Part shown: positions 33,756 through 45,754 of the stretch, in pieces
How positions within the stretch are numbered: position 1 is the stretch's first letter
How the letters are laid out: each line of letters begins with the position of its first letter
NCBI RefSeq assembly: GCF_014898815.1
Contig: NW_026515541.1
Coordinates: 620,001 to 684,000, forward strand
Source of the DNA: Panonychus citri
Lineage: Eukaryota > Arthropoda > Arachnida > Trombidiformes > Tetranychidae
DNA length: 64,000 nucleotides
Direction of reading: 5' to 3'
Program-made: the position numbers and the translations under genes
The notes under the pieces: generated by a model
Databases searched by the model: none
The model's input: only the letters and a program-made list of their open reading frames with translations
Told to the model about the DNA's origin: nothing

Positions 33756-34145
33756 AGGATTAATTTCTCTCAAGATGAGTACAATTTTGTGATGAAATGT
33801 CAAAAACTCAGTACAAATGATGAAGTAATTAAGTCTTGTCCTGATCTTGAAGCCTACGCAACAAAAGTTGAACAGGTAAAGTACAACAATTAACTAATTG
33901 TCAAGTAAATGATTGAAGTTTCGAGACTAATTGAAATGTTTTTTTAAACAATCAAGGCCGAAAAATGTTAAAATGGGTATTAATAAGGATAATCTTGATA
34001 TATCTTGATGTATGACTGAGGTGAGGATTGAACTAATTGTTAGATGTGGATTTTTGCTTACAATTTATTTAATTAATTGATATCTTTATTCTTTTAGGAG
34101 TGCGTAGAAAAAGCTTTAGCTTCAATTGTTAGAGATGTTTATTGA
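33756..34145 (+). pseudogene. SSP4 remnant (exon 1 missing, exon 3 nonsense)
   Basis: Exon 2 at 33756-33875 is open (RINFSQDEYNFVMKCQKLST..). Exon 3 at 33957 hits TAA after AEKC. Exon 4 at 34098-34145 is intact (ECVEKALASIVRDVY stop). Exon 1 was replaced by unrelated DNA. Confidence 0.8.
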
Positions 34146-34560
34146 TGAGAAATAAATATCAACAATTAACGATAGAAACATATGATTAATGAATTATAAA
34201 TCCTATCAATCAATTTAAATAATCTTTGGATCAAATTGTCTGATCACTCATTGGTTATTAGTCTAAATATTTCATCAAAGTTTCAATTTAAATTTCATTT
34301 GCTTAAATTCAACTATCCAACTAACTAACAACATTAAAATCAATAACAATTTTCTCCGATGAAAAATTAAAATAGTAAGTAAAGTCAGACCGCAATTAGA
34401 TTTGATTTAATTGAAGAATCAAAGGGTAACAATTATAAAAATATTTGTGATGATTGATTGTTTAACTGAATTAATCTGAGATGCTGATGATTAGAGGTTA
34501 ACGATTAACTGTTGATTAGTTAAATACGGTTGATCGAGTTGAGTGAGAAACAATTGGAAA

Positions 34561-34570
34561 GTATAAATAT
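34561..34570 (+). promoter_or_regulatory. TATA box of hormone gene C
   Basis: GTATAAATAT, about 55 bp before the ATG; the same box stands before copies D (36217), E (52791), F (54582) and G (58718). Confidence 0.6.
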
Positions 34571-34620
34571 TGTTTCGTTAATACAGTATAATGTAGTTGA
34601 GCAATCGAATTAAGTAAATC

Positions 34621-35210
34621 ATGTTGGCCAAGTTCATTTTATTAACTTTCCTCGCTAATTTCCACCTCGATGAAGCTTGTTTCATCACTAATTGTCCACC
34701 CGGAGGGAAAAGATCTCATGGTGACATTGACCATATGAGAGAAGTGAGTTAATTGTTTAGTTCTTGATTGTAATTTCTAATTGTTTTCATTCAATTACTT
34801 CAAAAGTGTCTTCGTTGTGGTCCAGGTAACAAAGGTCATTGTGTCAATTCAAATGTTTGTTGTGGTTCAGACTTCGGGTGTTTAATCAACAATCACTATT
34901 CGGCTCCATGTAGAGCTGAAAATTTCATCCCGATCCCATGTAAAGTCCCTGGTAAACTCTGTTCATCAGGTCAAGGAGTTTGTGTTTCCAATGGGATCTG
35001 TTGTAGTTCAGGTAAATTGTTACAATTTAAAATTACTTATTAGTAATTTTGAATGTTAATTTTATTCTTTCTCTCTTAATAATTTTAATTGTTTCCTAAA
35101 TTTCAGGCAAATGTTTCAATGATTTAACCTGTGAAAGTGATACACCAACTAACGATGAATCAATAAAACGTATCTTTGATGCACAATCTTCACATACAAG
35201 TCAAATTTAA
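34621..35210 (+). CDS. Oxytocin/vasopressin-type (inotocin-like) precursor, copy C, intact
   Basis: Exons 34621-34743, 34807-35011 and 35107-35210 give 143 aa. Signal peptide MLAKFILLTFLANFHLDEA is followed directly by the nonapeptide CFITNCPPG, an amidation Gly and the KR cleavage site (residues 20-31). A neurophysin domain with all 14 conserved Cys follows (CLRCGPGNKGHC, VCCGSDFGC, ICCSSGKC, LTCE). The hormone would be a secreted, C-amidated cyclic nonapeptide acting on a vasopressin-type GPCR; neurophysin is its carrier in the secretory granule. Exon structure matches the classic three-exon gene. TATA box and splice sites are intact. Confidence 0.95.
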
Positions 35211-35229
35211 TTGTTTAATTTTCATGACT

Positions 35230-35702
35230 CTGACATCAATCGTCTGAAAACGTCAAAAACTTGCTGAGGAAGCTATAAAAGGTTGTGAGGTTGGTAACGA
35301 CGACTTATTGTGACAATTAACTAATCATTGTTTTAATTACTGAAAGGATTATTTACCGCAAAGTGGTTTCACCACTGTGACCGAGTGTGAAAATGTATTG
35401 CCACTCAGGACAGATGTAATTAAGTTTTGTTCTGATATTAGAATCTCCTCTAAAAAATTCGAGCAGGTAAAGTAACACAATCACCTAATTTTCAAGTAAA
35501 ATTTGAGACTAAATGAAATGTTTGTTTTAATCAATTAAGTAAAACAACCCCTGACTCTAATTCGTGAATTTGAATATCCGGTAGAATTTAATTAATTGTT
35601 ACATCCAGATTGTTTATTACGTCTAATTAATATGTTTTCGATTAAAATCTTTTATCCTACTAGACTGGTATTAGAATGCAATCATTTACTGTTAGTGAGT
35701 GA
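35230..35702 (+). pseudogene. SSP5 remnant
   Basis: Starts abruptly 20 bp after the stop of hormone copy C, in the last part of SSP exon 1 (to 35289). Exon 2 (35347-35466) is open (DYLPQSGFTTVTECENVLPL). Exon 3 is destroyed (TAA at its start). Exon 4-like tail ends at about 35702. No signal peptide. Confidence 0.75.
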
Positions 35703-36276
35703 TTAACAATTAAATTAACGTTAAATGCTGATGAATATCAAGTGTTTTGAGTTATCAAACTGTTCGGTTGATTGTTATTGGATTTTCATTGATTAGATTA
35801 TCATTTATTATTATGATTGAGCAGAAAAGAATATTAAATAAATTATGAACTTAATCAATCAAATTAAATAAAATACCATTTGGATCAAATTGTCTGGTCA
35901 ATCATCGACTATTCGGTTAATTATTTCATCAAAGTTTGTAATAATTACTTTGGTTAAATTTAATTAACCAACTAAGGATCAACAATTAAAATCATAATAA
36001 CAATTTTTTCCGATGAGAAATTAAAATAGGTAAAGTTGAATAACAATTAGATTTGATTTATTAATAATTGAAGAACCAAAAGGCAACAATTATAAAAACA
36101 CTTATGATGATTGATTGTTTGACTGAATTAATTATGATCTAAGATAATAATGACCAGAGATTAACTGTTGATTAGTTGAGTCTGGTTGATAGAGCTTAGT
36201 GATAAACGATTGGAAAGTATAAATATTGGCTCGTTAATAGTTAGATGGGCAATCGAATTAAGTAAATCAACTAATC

Positions 36277-36866
36277 ATGTTGGCCAAGTTCATTTTATTA
36301 ACTTTTCTCATTAATTTCCACCTCGATGAAGCTTGTTTCATCACTAATTGTCCACCCGGAGGGAAAAGATCTCATGGTGACATTGACCATATGAGAGAAG
36401 TGAGTTAATTGTTTAGTTCTTGATTGTAATTTCTAATTGTTTTCATTCAATTACTTCAAAAGTGTCTTCGTTGTGGTCCAGGTAACAAAGGTCATTGTGT
36501 CAATTAAAATGTTTGTTGTGGTTCAGACTTCGGGTGTTTAATCAACAATCACTATTCGGCTCCATGTAGAGCTGAAAATTTCATCCCGATCCCATGTAAA
36601 GTCCCTGGTAAACTCTGTTCATCAGGTCAAGGAGTTTGTGTTTCCAATGGGATCTGTTGTAGTTCAGGTAAATTGTTACAATTTAAAATTAATTATTAGT
36701 AATTTTGAATGTTAATTTTATTCTTTCTCTCTTGATAATTTTAATTGTTTCCAAAATTTCAGGCAAATGTTTCAATGATTTAACCTGTGAAAATGATACA
36801 ACAACTAATGATGAATCCATTCAACGTATCTTTGATTCACAATCTTCGCGTACAATTCAAATTTAA
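36277..36866 (+). pseudogene. Neurohypophysial precursor copy D, single nonsense mutation
   Basis: Exons 36277-36399, 36463-36667 and 36763-36866 have perfect splice sites and a TATA box. The hormone CFITNCPPG is intact. In exon 2 the Ser codon TCA of VNSNVCC is TAA (36505-36507), so neurophysin ends after 15 residues. Signal peptide and hormone could still be made, but without the carrier domain folding would probably fail. Confidence 0.92.
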
Positions 36867-38251
36867 TTGTGCCAATGATAATTATAATAAAATATTAAAT
36901 TTGCTTATTTTTGTTCAGCGGGACTTGATTCGCAATTTAAATGCAATGTGCTCCGAGCTCAACTTAATGTCCAGTTTTCACTCGACTGGGAAAACAACCA
37001 AAGTAACTGATGTCTTATCATAATTTTGGTGTCAACTTGATCAGTGTAACAAGATAAACAATAATAATAATTAATTCCAGCTTCACACGTAAAGTTAATC
37101 AAATCAAAATTTATCAAGGGTGAAAAAAGTTAAACTTTCCTGCTTCCCGAAACGATGAATTCCAATTAATCGAAGCCTCCCCTGAAGTCGCTGTTAAAAC
37201 TTAAAATAAAAATACACCATTTTAATTAAACTTAACACTTGAAAGGAAGAAATTAAGTTTTCCGTCTTCATGTATTATTGGCTTGATAACTAAACTTGAA
37301 TTTATCTTTTTGGGGAAAGGAACTGGAACTAAGAATGAATTTTAGCTATGGAGAAGAAAAAAATTCGAATTGATTGACCTTGAATTGCTTAGAATAAAAA
37401 AAAATGATTTAGCTTAATTGTAAACTATTTTTGGTAGATTTGTACGATCAACTAAATAGTAACCAATTTGCAATTTGATTGATGTTTCAATTGTATTAAT
37501 AGTTGATAGGAATCATTATTTTCCCAAGTGAATTAACTGCTGATCAACTTCTGAATAGTCTTAATTTAGAAAATATTATCAAGGTTGAATTTCGCCCATG
37601 CTAATCTCAAGAGAATTGTTGTTTAAATTGTTCAAATTATTCGGAGACAATATTGTCGATTAGTTCGGAAATAACCTGAGGGCATTTTCTGCTGATTGAT
37701 TTTGAAAATTTAGTCTACACAACGAAAAACACTAATCATCCTTGGTGACATTTTAATAATCATTAAGAATCTGATTAGATTAATTCGTAAGTAATTAACG
37801 TGAGCACAATAGGAATCATTTAGTTGATTGAATCAGCAGATCTCGTTTATATAATCAAAATAAAACAATTATGACAATACAAGCCAATTCATTGATTGTT
37901 TAATTTTTTTTGCTAACCATCATCTCCACTTTGTGTGTCTTGATTTATAATCAATCGTGTAACATAAATCACGTCAATCAGATTAGTTAATTATGATTAG
38001 TTAACTTGATCAACTTTGATGATTAATTGTGACGACTAGTGTATATGTGTATGATCAACAGTCTTGACAACAGAGTAAATAATATCGTGTATTGATGAGA
38101 TGGATAAAGTTAAGATTAATTAATCAATGATCAATAGGCATTGAAGGAAATCATAATAATTAAATCGTCAAAAGGCCAAAGTTTTATCCGAATCCAGTTT
38201 CGAGGTAAATTGAGCATAATGTAAATTGTTGAAGATAAAATCGATTGATCG
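36867..38251. repeat. Segmental duplicate linker between hormone copy D and the APPBP2-like gene
   Basis: No gene. Co-linear with 59371-60800 almost throughout, so hormone copy plus linker plus APPBP2-like gene were duplicated as one block in the same orientation. Contains sequence shared with the inner MITE at 21174 (about 36990-37210). Confidence 0.75.
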
Positions 38252-40196
38252 TCAAACTTTGTGCAGTCTATTGATTAAGAAATGTTGTTTGATCTCGAGT
38301 AATTTAAGAGGAACCAAAGATTCATCGGATAGACTGGTACAAAGATCTTTCTTGCTTAATTGTGACGTGATTGAATATCTTTTCGATTTCCATGCTCGTA
38401 ACAATTTAACGTACTCATAGGCTTTGTCGGTCTCTCCGGTTCTCGTATAAATCCTGATGATTCCTTGATAATCAAATTCGAGGCCAATATAAGCACCGCC
38501 GAAAACTTTGATACCAATGTCAATCGCTTTGAGATAATAACTTTCCGCCTGCGGATACATTTCCATGTCGTAACTGTACAATGAGGCCAAAAATCCGTAT
38601 GATTGTGCGACCTCATAATCATCTTTACCGAGACACTTTTCTTTAATTTCAATAGATCGTAATTGTAACATTTCCGATTCTTCATATCGGTGCATCGTTT
38701 GGTACAATCGACCTAAATTAGAGTAATTTTTGGCCGTTTGAAGATTCTCCTCGCCCAAAATATTTCGAGATATTTTAAGCGCTTCTCGGTGAAGTTGATT
38801 GGCCTCCATTAGCATCTCCGTTTTACCGACTATGTCCACATTATCAATGGCCATCTCTTCAATGATTAACGCTTTTATCCTAAACACATTGATAAGTAGA
38901 TGGTGTTCCTTTGGTAATAGCGTTTCCAATGACATTTTGGCGAGTTCAATGTGATACAAACAAAGGTCAAAATGGCCTGTTGAATATTCTTGAATATAAT
39001 AAGCGAAAGCTAATTCTTGACGTGAAAGTGCAAGAGGTAAATTTATACATTGTTCCGTTAATGTGAAGGCCAAAATACTGTTTACGAAAGTTGACTGAAT
39101 TCAGATAAAATTTAACTGATTGTACATGCATATCGATATTGTGATAATAATAGCCCATGGTCATGAAAAGATCACCAATGATTGGATGGAAATTATTAAT
39201 CTGAGAGAAGTCACATTTCTCGTTCAATTTGAACAGCTCTTTACAGGTCAAAAGCACTTGTCGTAATAGGAAATCGGCTATTTCAAAGTCTCTCTTAATG
39301 GTACAACATTTAGCAGCGGTCAACATGATATCAATTACTGAAATTCTGGGAGTACTTTTGGTTAAATATGACATTGATTGGCAACTCCATTTGTAGGCCT
39401 CTTTATATAGACTCTGAGCAGTAAATAAACAGGCAAATTGATTGTAAACTTGAGCAAGATCAAATCTATCAGGTAAATTGGCATAATTTTTTTCATCAAT
39501 CAGGGTAACCATTTCTTCATATAATTGATTGGCTTCTTTGAAACGTGAATAACCAACAAGAGCTGCTAATAAACGAGTTTTAATCCTAAAAATCCAAGAT
39601 TCAACGATTATCTCATTTGTATCAATCTCATTGAGATGCAATTTAAGGCTTGATGATAAAATCTTCTCAGCATCAACATACCAACCAGCTTCAATTAAGA
39701 AACCAGCCAAAGAATAAGCTCTTTGCATTAATTGAACTCGTAATTTTCTATGGTAATTAATTTGCTCGAAATTTGATCTGGTCGCCTTTTCCACTCTCAT
39801 TGTGATCTCCTTGCTTATCGCTCTTGTTAAAAATCCAGTTAGATTGAGGCCTTCGTCCATTAACCGTTGTACCAACATGTGAAGTGTTTGACCTTTATTG
39901 TAAACCAGGAGATTGAGAAAATTGGTTAAATTTGTAAGATAATCATTCAAATCGGTCCATCGTTCATTCATAAACATCTCAAGGTACAGATCAAGTTGTA
40001 CATTAACAGGTAAACAATGAATATTGGGTTGAAATTTATCCAAACTGGAGACTATTGATTTTACACATAGAGTGTACATCTTGGTACCACAATCGTAAAC
40101 ACTATTTGAATAAGATGGCGACGGCGATAATGGACAATTTATTTCGACAGCAGGAAGGTAAATGTTTTTATTGTTATTGCCCTCCAATTGGAACAT
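38252..40196 (-). pseudogene. APPBP2: APPBP2-like TPR protein, copy 1: full length but frameshifted by 2 bp
   Basis: The start MFQLEGNNNK at 40196 gives 409 codons, then frame is lost at about 39064. A second frame (to 38252) continues the same protein. Copy 2 at 60801 reads through the spot, with CACACA where this copy has CACA. The protein is APPBP2-like throughout: EAGWYVDAEKILSSSLKLHL, NYSNLGRLYQTMHRYEESEM and DYEVAQSYGFLASLYSYDME are TPR-type repeats like kinesin light chain. Human APPBP2 (585 aa) is a substrate receptor of cullin-2 ubiquitin ligase and binds APP and microtubules. One slippage in a CA run could also be a sequencing or assembly error, in which case the gene is live. Confidence 0.85.
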
Positions 40197-40551
40197 AATT
40201 CAAGCACCAGGTCAAAGAAATAAAAAGAAAAGGGTCAACAAGAAGAAGAGAAAACAAAAAATTCTCAACACTGAAAAGGTTTTCCTTTAACAATGGTCAC
40301 TTTTGGTTTAATTCTAACTTTAATTGGTAACTTTTCAATTAGTTTAAAGTGTAATAACAATAAACTTAGTTGTAAACACAATTCACTTTCTAATCAACCA
40401 GTGACTAGAAATATCTAAGTTTGTGAGTATGTGGCTTGGGACTCGGCCGTTCGCGTTTCTTTTTACCCCTGAGGCAGTTGAGGTGATTTGATATTTAATT
40501 TTGACCATTTTGATAGCAATTAACGTTGAGCTATCTGATTTTCTTATGCAG
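40197..40551. other. APPBP2 upstream region
   Basis: Purine-rich start (AACAAGAAGAAGAG) that was copied into the chimeric gene at 41811-41876. No gene. Confidence 0.5.
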
Positions 40552-40751
40552 GTTGTATTGTCCAGTAACACACTGACCGATAAAGCTGCAAAATATGATT
40601 TTCTAAAGCCTTGGTTAGGTCTTGGTTTGGTCACTTCAAAGGGCAACAAATGGAAACAACGACGAAAATTATTGACTCCAGCATTTTATTTCCGTATCCT
40701 CAACGATTTCTTGCTGATAATCAATGAAAATGCTGAAGTTTTGATCAAAAG
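40552..40751 (+). pseudogene. CYP4-type P450 exon fragment (N-terminal region)
   Basis: After an acceptor (TTATGCAG) one frame reads YDFLKPWLGLGLVTSKGNKW then KQRRKLLTPAFYFRILNDFL. This is the C-helix W-x3-R-K-L-L-T-P-A-F block typical of CYP4. It belongs upstream of the I-helix fragments at 24.9 and 33.2 kb, but the exons are now scattered. No heme-binding exon in the window. Confidence 0.85.
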
Positions 40752-40879
40752 TTGAATTAATTAACCGACAATCAATCATGGGAGTCAAAGGTCATTGATA
40801 TTCTGGACTAAATATTAGGTTGATCCGAGCAAAGTGAGCGGATTTTGAGCTTATCTTATTCAAGGTTGTAGTAATTCCC

Positions 40880-41050
40880 ATTGTCTAAAATAAATGTCCA
40901 ATTTGCATTTAGGTTCCAAAGTAAATCAACAAAAACAATTAGCACCAATTGAACAAATATGCCAGCGACACGTACGATCCTTGATGAATTCTGGTTCAGA
41001 GGCTCTCGGATATAAACTACTACTTGACATTTGCACTTCTTATTAGATCT
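40880..41050 (+). promoter_or_regulatory. SSP upstream block, copy 5
   Basis: Slightly diverged core (GCGACACGTACGATCCTTGA) ending about 185 bp before the ATG at 41236. Confidence 0.55.
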
Positions 41051-41235
41051 TGTTTGAAATTAAATCATTTGCAAAGCTGGTAAAAAATAATCAAATGATA
41101 ATTAACTTTATGTTAATAGAAAGTTGAATAAACGAAATTGAATTTAAAATTAAAGTTTTTCTTGCACTTAATTAATCTAGTTTAATAAATACTTTCCTCA
41201 GTTACTCTTTTAAATCAGTTAAAACAACAATCATC

Positions 41236-42806
41236 ATGATTAAATCAATTATATTCGTTATATTAATTTTCACCTCAATCTCTTTAATTGGTTGCTTTAA
41301 TGTCTTTGCGAAGTATTGCCAAGGGGCGATGCACTTAGTAACTGCGGGGACCTATGAAAAACTCATTGAAAATCTTGAAGCTTGTAAGGTTAGTACCAAT
41401 GACGACAAATTGTGACAACTAACTAATCATCATCTTAATTGATAGAAAATCTATCTCTCTCAAGATGAGTACAATTCTGAGATGAAATGTCAAAAATTAT
41501 TGCCGCTCAGTACAAATGACGAAGTAATTCAAGCTTGTTCTGATATTGGAATCTACGCAAAAAAATTCGATCAGGTAAAGTACAACAATTAACTAATTGT
41601 CGAGTAAATGATTGAAGTTTCGAGACTAATTGAAATGTTTTTTTAAACCATCAAGGTCCAAAAATGTCTCGATCAAATTGGTATTAATAAGGATAATTTT
41701 GATAAGGTTATGGTGAGGATTGAATTAATTGATAGATCCAAATTTTTGTCTACTATTTCTTTAATTAGTTACATGTAATATCTTTTATCCATTTAGTATT
41801 GCGCGAAAAGGGCCAACAAGAAGAAGAGAAAACAAAAAATTCTGAAAAGGTTTTCCTTTCACAATGGTCACTTTTGGGACGCGAAGAAAACACAATTCAA
41901 GGTATTCATTTATCACAGAGAAACACTAGAAGAAGAGGAAGATGATGATGATGAATATGATGATGGAAATTCAGGTAAAATAGAAAAGAAAATGCGAAAG
42001 TAAATCAATTTTTGTTTTGTTCTTTTGTTGATTTAGAAACAAATCTAAGGCCTAAAGACCATCAAGTTCCTCAAGGGCTACTTGTATTTATTTGGACCAT
42101 TCTCAGGTTGATGCGATTTTTGACCATTTTCAGGGTCAACTGTTTGAATGGAGCTCAGGTCAATGATAAACTGGTCACTAGACAACCGACTGTCCTTTAC
42201 TATTCCGATGACACGGCCAACTTTTACTTCATCAACGGACCTCCACCTTATAATTCAATGTTTAATCCTAAGAAAATGTCACTCATTGGAATACAATTTA
42301 GTGGATCAAATTGTTCAGCAGCAAGTTTATCAATTGATTCATTGGTTTCGAATAATTATAATGACGGTGATTTGATTATGAAAGAATTGGCCCACATTGA
42401 GGCGACACTGATTGAATTTAGGTCCAACCTAACATTTGCTTGTGATACAATCGGCTCATGTAATGAGTCAATCGCATTTCTATTTTTTAATTTTGATTCT
42501 TATCGTCGTTATGTTAATCATACTAATGATGTTAATTCAGGAGTTTCCATTTTCCATAAAGTCTTTCCAAAAACCCATATAACGGGTGTCCTTTGTCACG
42601 CTCAATATCAACACAATTACACAAAAAGCCAGATGAATCAAGAAAATCTTCAACAATTGGATAATAAGCTGAAACAAATGGACATTAATCTCAATTTAAC
42701 TAATCAATCATCAACTAAATCAGATGAATCGAAATCAACAAATACAAGCTTATTACCATCTCCACAAGGTATCGCCAGTTTTGTGATCATAAACACACAA
42801 AAATAA
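41236..42806 (+). CDS. Candidate chimeric gene: SSP6 exons spliced to FIST C-terminal region
   Basis: Five exons with matching phases: 41236-41388, 41446-41574, 41656-41712 (typical SSP, signal MIKSIIFVILIFTSISLIGC), 41797-41974 and 42037-42806; 428 aa. Exon 4 starts like an SSP last exon (YCAKR) and runs into a copy of the APPBP2 5' flank. It then enters an acidic stretch (ETLEEEEDDDDEYDDGNS) of unknown origin. Exon 5 first reads FBXO22 DNA in a shifted frame, then a 2-nt deletion returns it to frame (GAQVNDKLVTRQPTVLYY on to the IASFVIINTQ end). All junctions obey GT-AG and no stop interrupts. It may be an accidental join; expression is unproven. If made, it would be a secreted FIST-tail fusion. 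Confidence 0.5.
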
Positions 42807-43027
42807 AAGTACAAAAAGACGAATTGTAATTAACAAAAATGGGTAATTAACAAAGATCTTGTTTGCGATTAAATCATCTGCAACACAATGATTAATTAAC
42901 TTCATATTATTGAAAGTTGATTACACAAATTTAACATGCAAATTTTAGCTCTCTAATTTGGTTTTATATAAAAATACAAAACATTTGACATCCAATCTTT
43001 TAAATCAGTTAAAAAGCTAGAATCATC

Positions 43028-44270
43028 ATGATTAAATCAATCATATTCGTTATATCAATTGTTTACTGTTTTTATTTAATTAATTGTGTTCATAGTAAAA
43101 GCAACAAGTTAAAAAATACTAGCGATCAACCCGTAACCGTAACTGGAGTTATAAAAGCTTGCGAGGTTAGTATCAGCCTCTAATAATTGTGACAAATAAT
43201 TAATCATTGTCTTAATTGTTGAAAGGACAAATGACATGATCATCTTCCATAGGGATTTTGCCCCTCATGAATAGTTCTGGAAATGAGTTTTTTAAATACA
43301 AGTTGTACCTCACAAGTTATTGACTATTTCGTTTCAAATAAAGATCTCTCTAGGACTCATACTTTTCGCGTAAAACGGAATTTTCGACGGAAACTTTGAA
43401 GTGATTTTGTGTCCAAACTATTATACATAGAATGAATTTAGTAACACCATCCAACAGACAATTTTATGATCTTTATAAATATCTACTTTTCGAATCTGAA
43501 CATTGCTCTGCCTTCCGCCGATAAGATTCATTGGAAATTTTGTCTCTCTCTTTTCATTAGGCTGTAAAAGTACGAAAGGCGTTTTCAGTAATAAATGAAT
43601 GGGTCATTTTTAAGGTCTGTTTCCGTTCCAGCGGCTACGACCAAAAGATTTAAGATTCGAAAAGTAGATATTTATAAAGATCATTAAATTGTCTATAATT
43701 GTTATTATTTAATTTATTCTATGTATAATAGTTTGGTCACAAAATCACTTCAAAGTTTCCTTCTATAAACCCGTTTTACGAGAAAAATATGAGTCCTAGC
43801 GAGACGAAAATTGAACTAAATTTTATCATATTTTCTGTTCTATTTATGTACAAATTTAATCGAAAATCTGAATTGAGCGCAGAAATGGGTCAAGTCCTTA
43901 CCCATTGATGATGCAGAGTGTGCGAAGTATTTCAAACCCGGGACGAAAATTGAAAACACAGAGCAGGTAAAGTAACGAAATTGACTAATTTCATTTAATA
44001 AATTGATTGGTTCGAGACAATAATTTAAATGTTTATAATACACGTACTGATATATGTACTAATCAACCAAGGAACAAAAATGCATCGAGAAAATCATTGG
44101 ATTTATGGAAAATACTGGAGAGGAAGAAAATCCGGTGAGAATTTAATTAATTGTTATTACATACAAATTTTTCATTACGCCTAATAAATGTTTATTCAAA
44201 AAATCAATACCTTTTATCCTTTTAGAGTTGTTTCGTAACTAAGAAACGAGACAGCGAACGAGAGGACTGA
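43028..44270 (+). pseudogene. SSP7, exon 2 split by an inverted-repeat insertion
   Basis: Exon 1 43028-43165 (46 aa, signal MIKSIIFVISIVYCFYLINC). Exon 2 begins GACAAA at about 43227 and is interrupted; its end (ECAKYFKPGTKIENTEQ) resumes at about 43910. Exons 3 (44072-44134) and 4 (44226-44270, SCFVTKKRDSERED stop) are intact. A TGA follows at once after the break. Confidence 0.8.
43345..43804. mobile_element. Inverted-repeat element inside SSP7 exon 2
   Basis: Arms of about 97 bp begin TCTCTCTAGGACTCATACTT (left) and TCTCGCTAGGACTCATATTT (right, complement). A second inner inverted pair (ATCTTTATAAATATCTACTT, about 43470 and 43670) follows. Some 80-100 bp of extra unknown DNA lies on each side, so the true termini are uncertain. 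Confidence 0.7.
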
Positions 44271-44725
44271 CGAGTAAATATAAATACCAACAAATAAAAA
44301 TAAACCTCATGAATATCAAAAGTTTCGAGAAATTTTTTTAGTTCAATCGTGGATGGATTATCATTGATTAGATAGTCATTGATTGTTATGATTAAAGAGA
44401 AACAAATAATTAATGAATTATGAACCCAACCGATCAAATAAGATATCATTTGGATCAAATTGAAACTGTGAAAAAAAGTCTGATTAGTAGTTTTCGAGAA
44501 AATCGAGTTCGAATTTTAAACTACAGATCGTTTTTTGCAGCAAAGATAAGTTTATAGATAATGAAACTTTTTTTATCGACAACTTTTCATGCCCTTACAG
44601 AAAATTAAAGTTGGTAAAAAATAGCCAAAGTGCGCTGGCCACAATTCCGTTGCATTTAAATAAATGGATGGCGACTAGTCCCAAGTGACGAGAATGATCT
44701 GAAACTTATTTTTGAGAATATTCTA

Positions 44726-45747
44726 AAGGGTAGCTAATAAATAGTGGAACTCATGATTCAATTGTTTTATCTTGAGAGACAATTGCTCAATTTTGATAAT
44801 TCTTTTTGTTCAGTTAGATTACACTATAAACACCATCTCTGTTAACTTTGGACAGTTTATCTCGAACATTACTCATCAAGTTAAGTCCCGACTCTGCGGC
44901 CACTTTTTTCGAGATTTTTCCCCAAATTGCTTTAAAATTAGCAAGACTACGAGCGCGTTTTTCTCTTTCTGAATATTTTCTCTTACAAAGAGCCCAGAAC
45001 TTCTCGATGGGTCGAGCCTGTGGCAGGTTTGGTGTGTTTTCGTCCTTTTTTACGAACTTAATTAGCGCGCTTTCCAACCATGAGATTACATCTTTCTGAT
45101 AATGACAAGTAGAAGAGGAGAAGGGTCCAAACGTACATTTGTCTCATCGTCCATGATTATTACGCAATTTTTTATTTTTTTTATTTTTTAAATTGTTTTT
45201 GCCCCATTTTTTTGGCGCGAATTTCTTGGTCATTTTCGAACATAGGGGCGGAAATATTCGGCGGGACTTCATCCAATTTCTCGTGCTTAATATGACCTAA
45301 TGTTGATCTCGCTAAGCCAAGTTTTTTACCAGCTTGCAGCTCCGAAAGTGACGGGTTTGAATTGAACAAATTTTCGACTGACCTTAGTGTCCGTTTGGTC
45401 ATAATGACCTGATCACGACCGGGTGGGGAATTGGTTGAGTCTTTACCTGTTGCCTTATACCTTCTCAACACATTGTAAAAGGTTGACCTCGAAATACCTT
45501 CGTCTTTAAAGTGCTGCCATGTTTTAATTGAGTCTCCGTCAGCTGATGAGTTGAGATAGGAAACAACCCGTTTAGCGAGTAAATCGCGTTCTAATTTATT
45601 CAACATAATTAGCACTAATTAAGAAAAAACTAAATCGTAAAAAATAGACAATGTGCTACAATTAGGGACTTTAGTTTGATTTCAATCGCCTTTAATTATC
45701 GATTAATTAATAATTGAAAATAGTTCCTCTATTTATTAGCAACCCTT
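44726..45747 (-). mobile_element. Tc1/mariner-type transposon, internally deleted
   Basis: Ends AAGGGTAGCTAATAAATAGT and (complement) AAGGGTTGCTAATAAATAGA with GGAACT following; 26 bp, two mismatches. TA at 44724-44725 and 45748-45749. 1022 bp in total. Contains remains of one transposase gene on the minus strand. Confidence 0.9.
44814..45615 (-). pseudogene. Tc1/mariner transposase, deleted in the middle
   Basis: N-terminal part (45615-45181) has two helix-turn-helix segments (GISRSTFYNVLRRYK; KKLGLARSTLGHIKHEKL). About 45170-45120 carries IIMDDET, containing a catalytic Asp of the DDE triad. The C-terminal part (45077-44814) has NLPQARPIEKFWALCKRKYS with the catalytic Glu. The middle of the catalytic core is missing and the frame is broken, so it is inactive. 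Confidence 0.85.
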
Positions 45748-45754
45748 TAGTATA

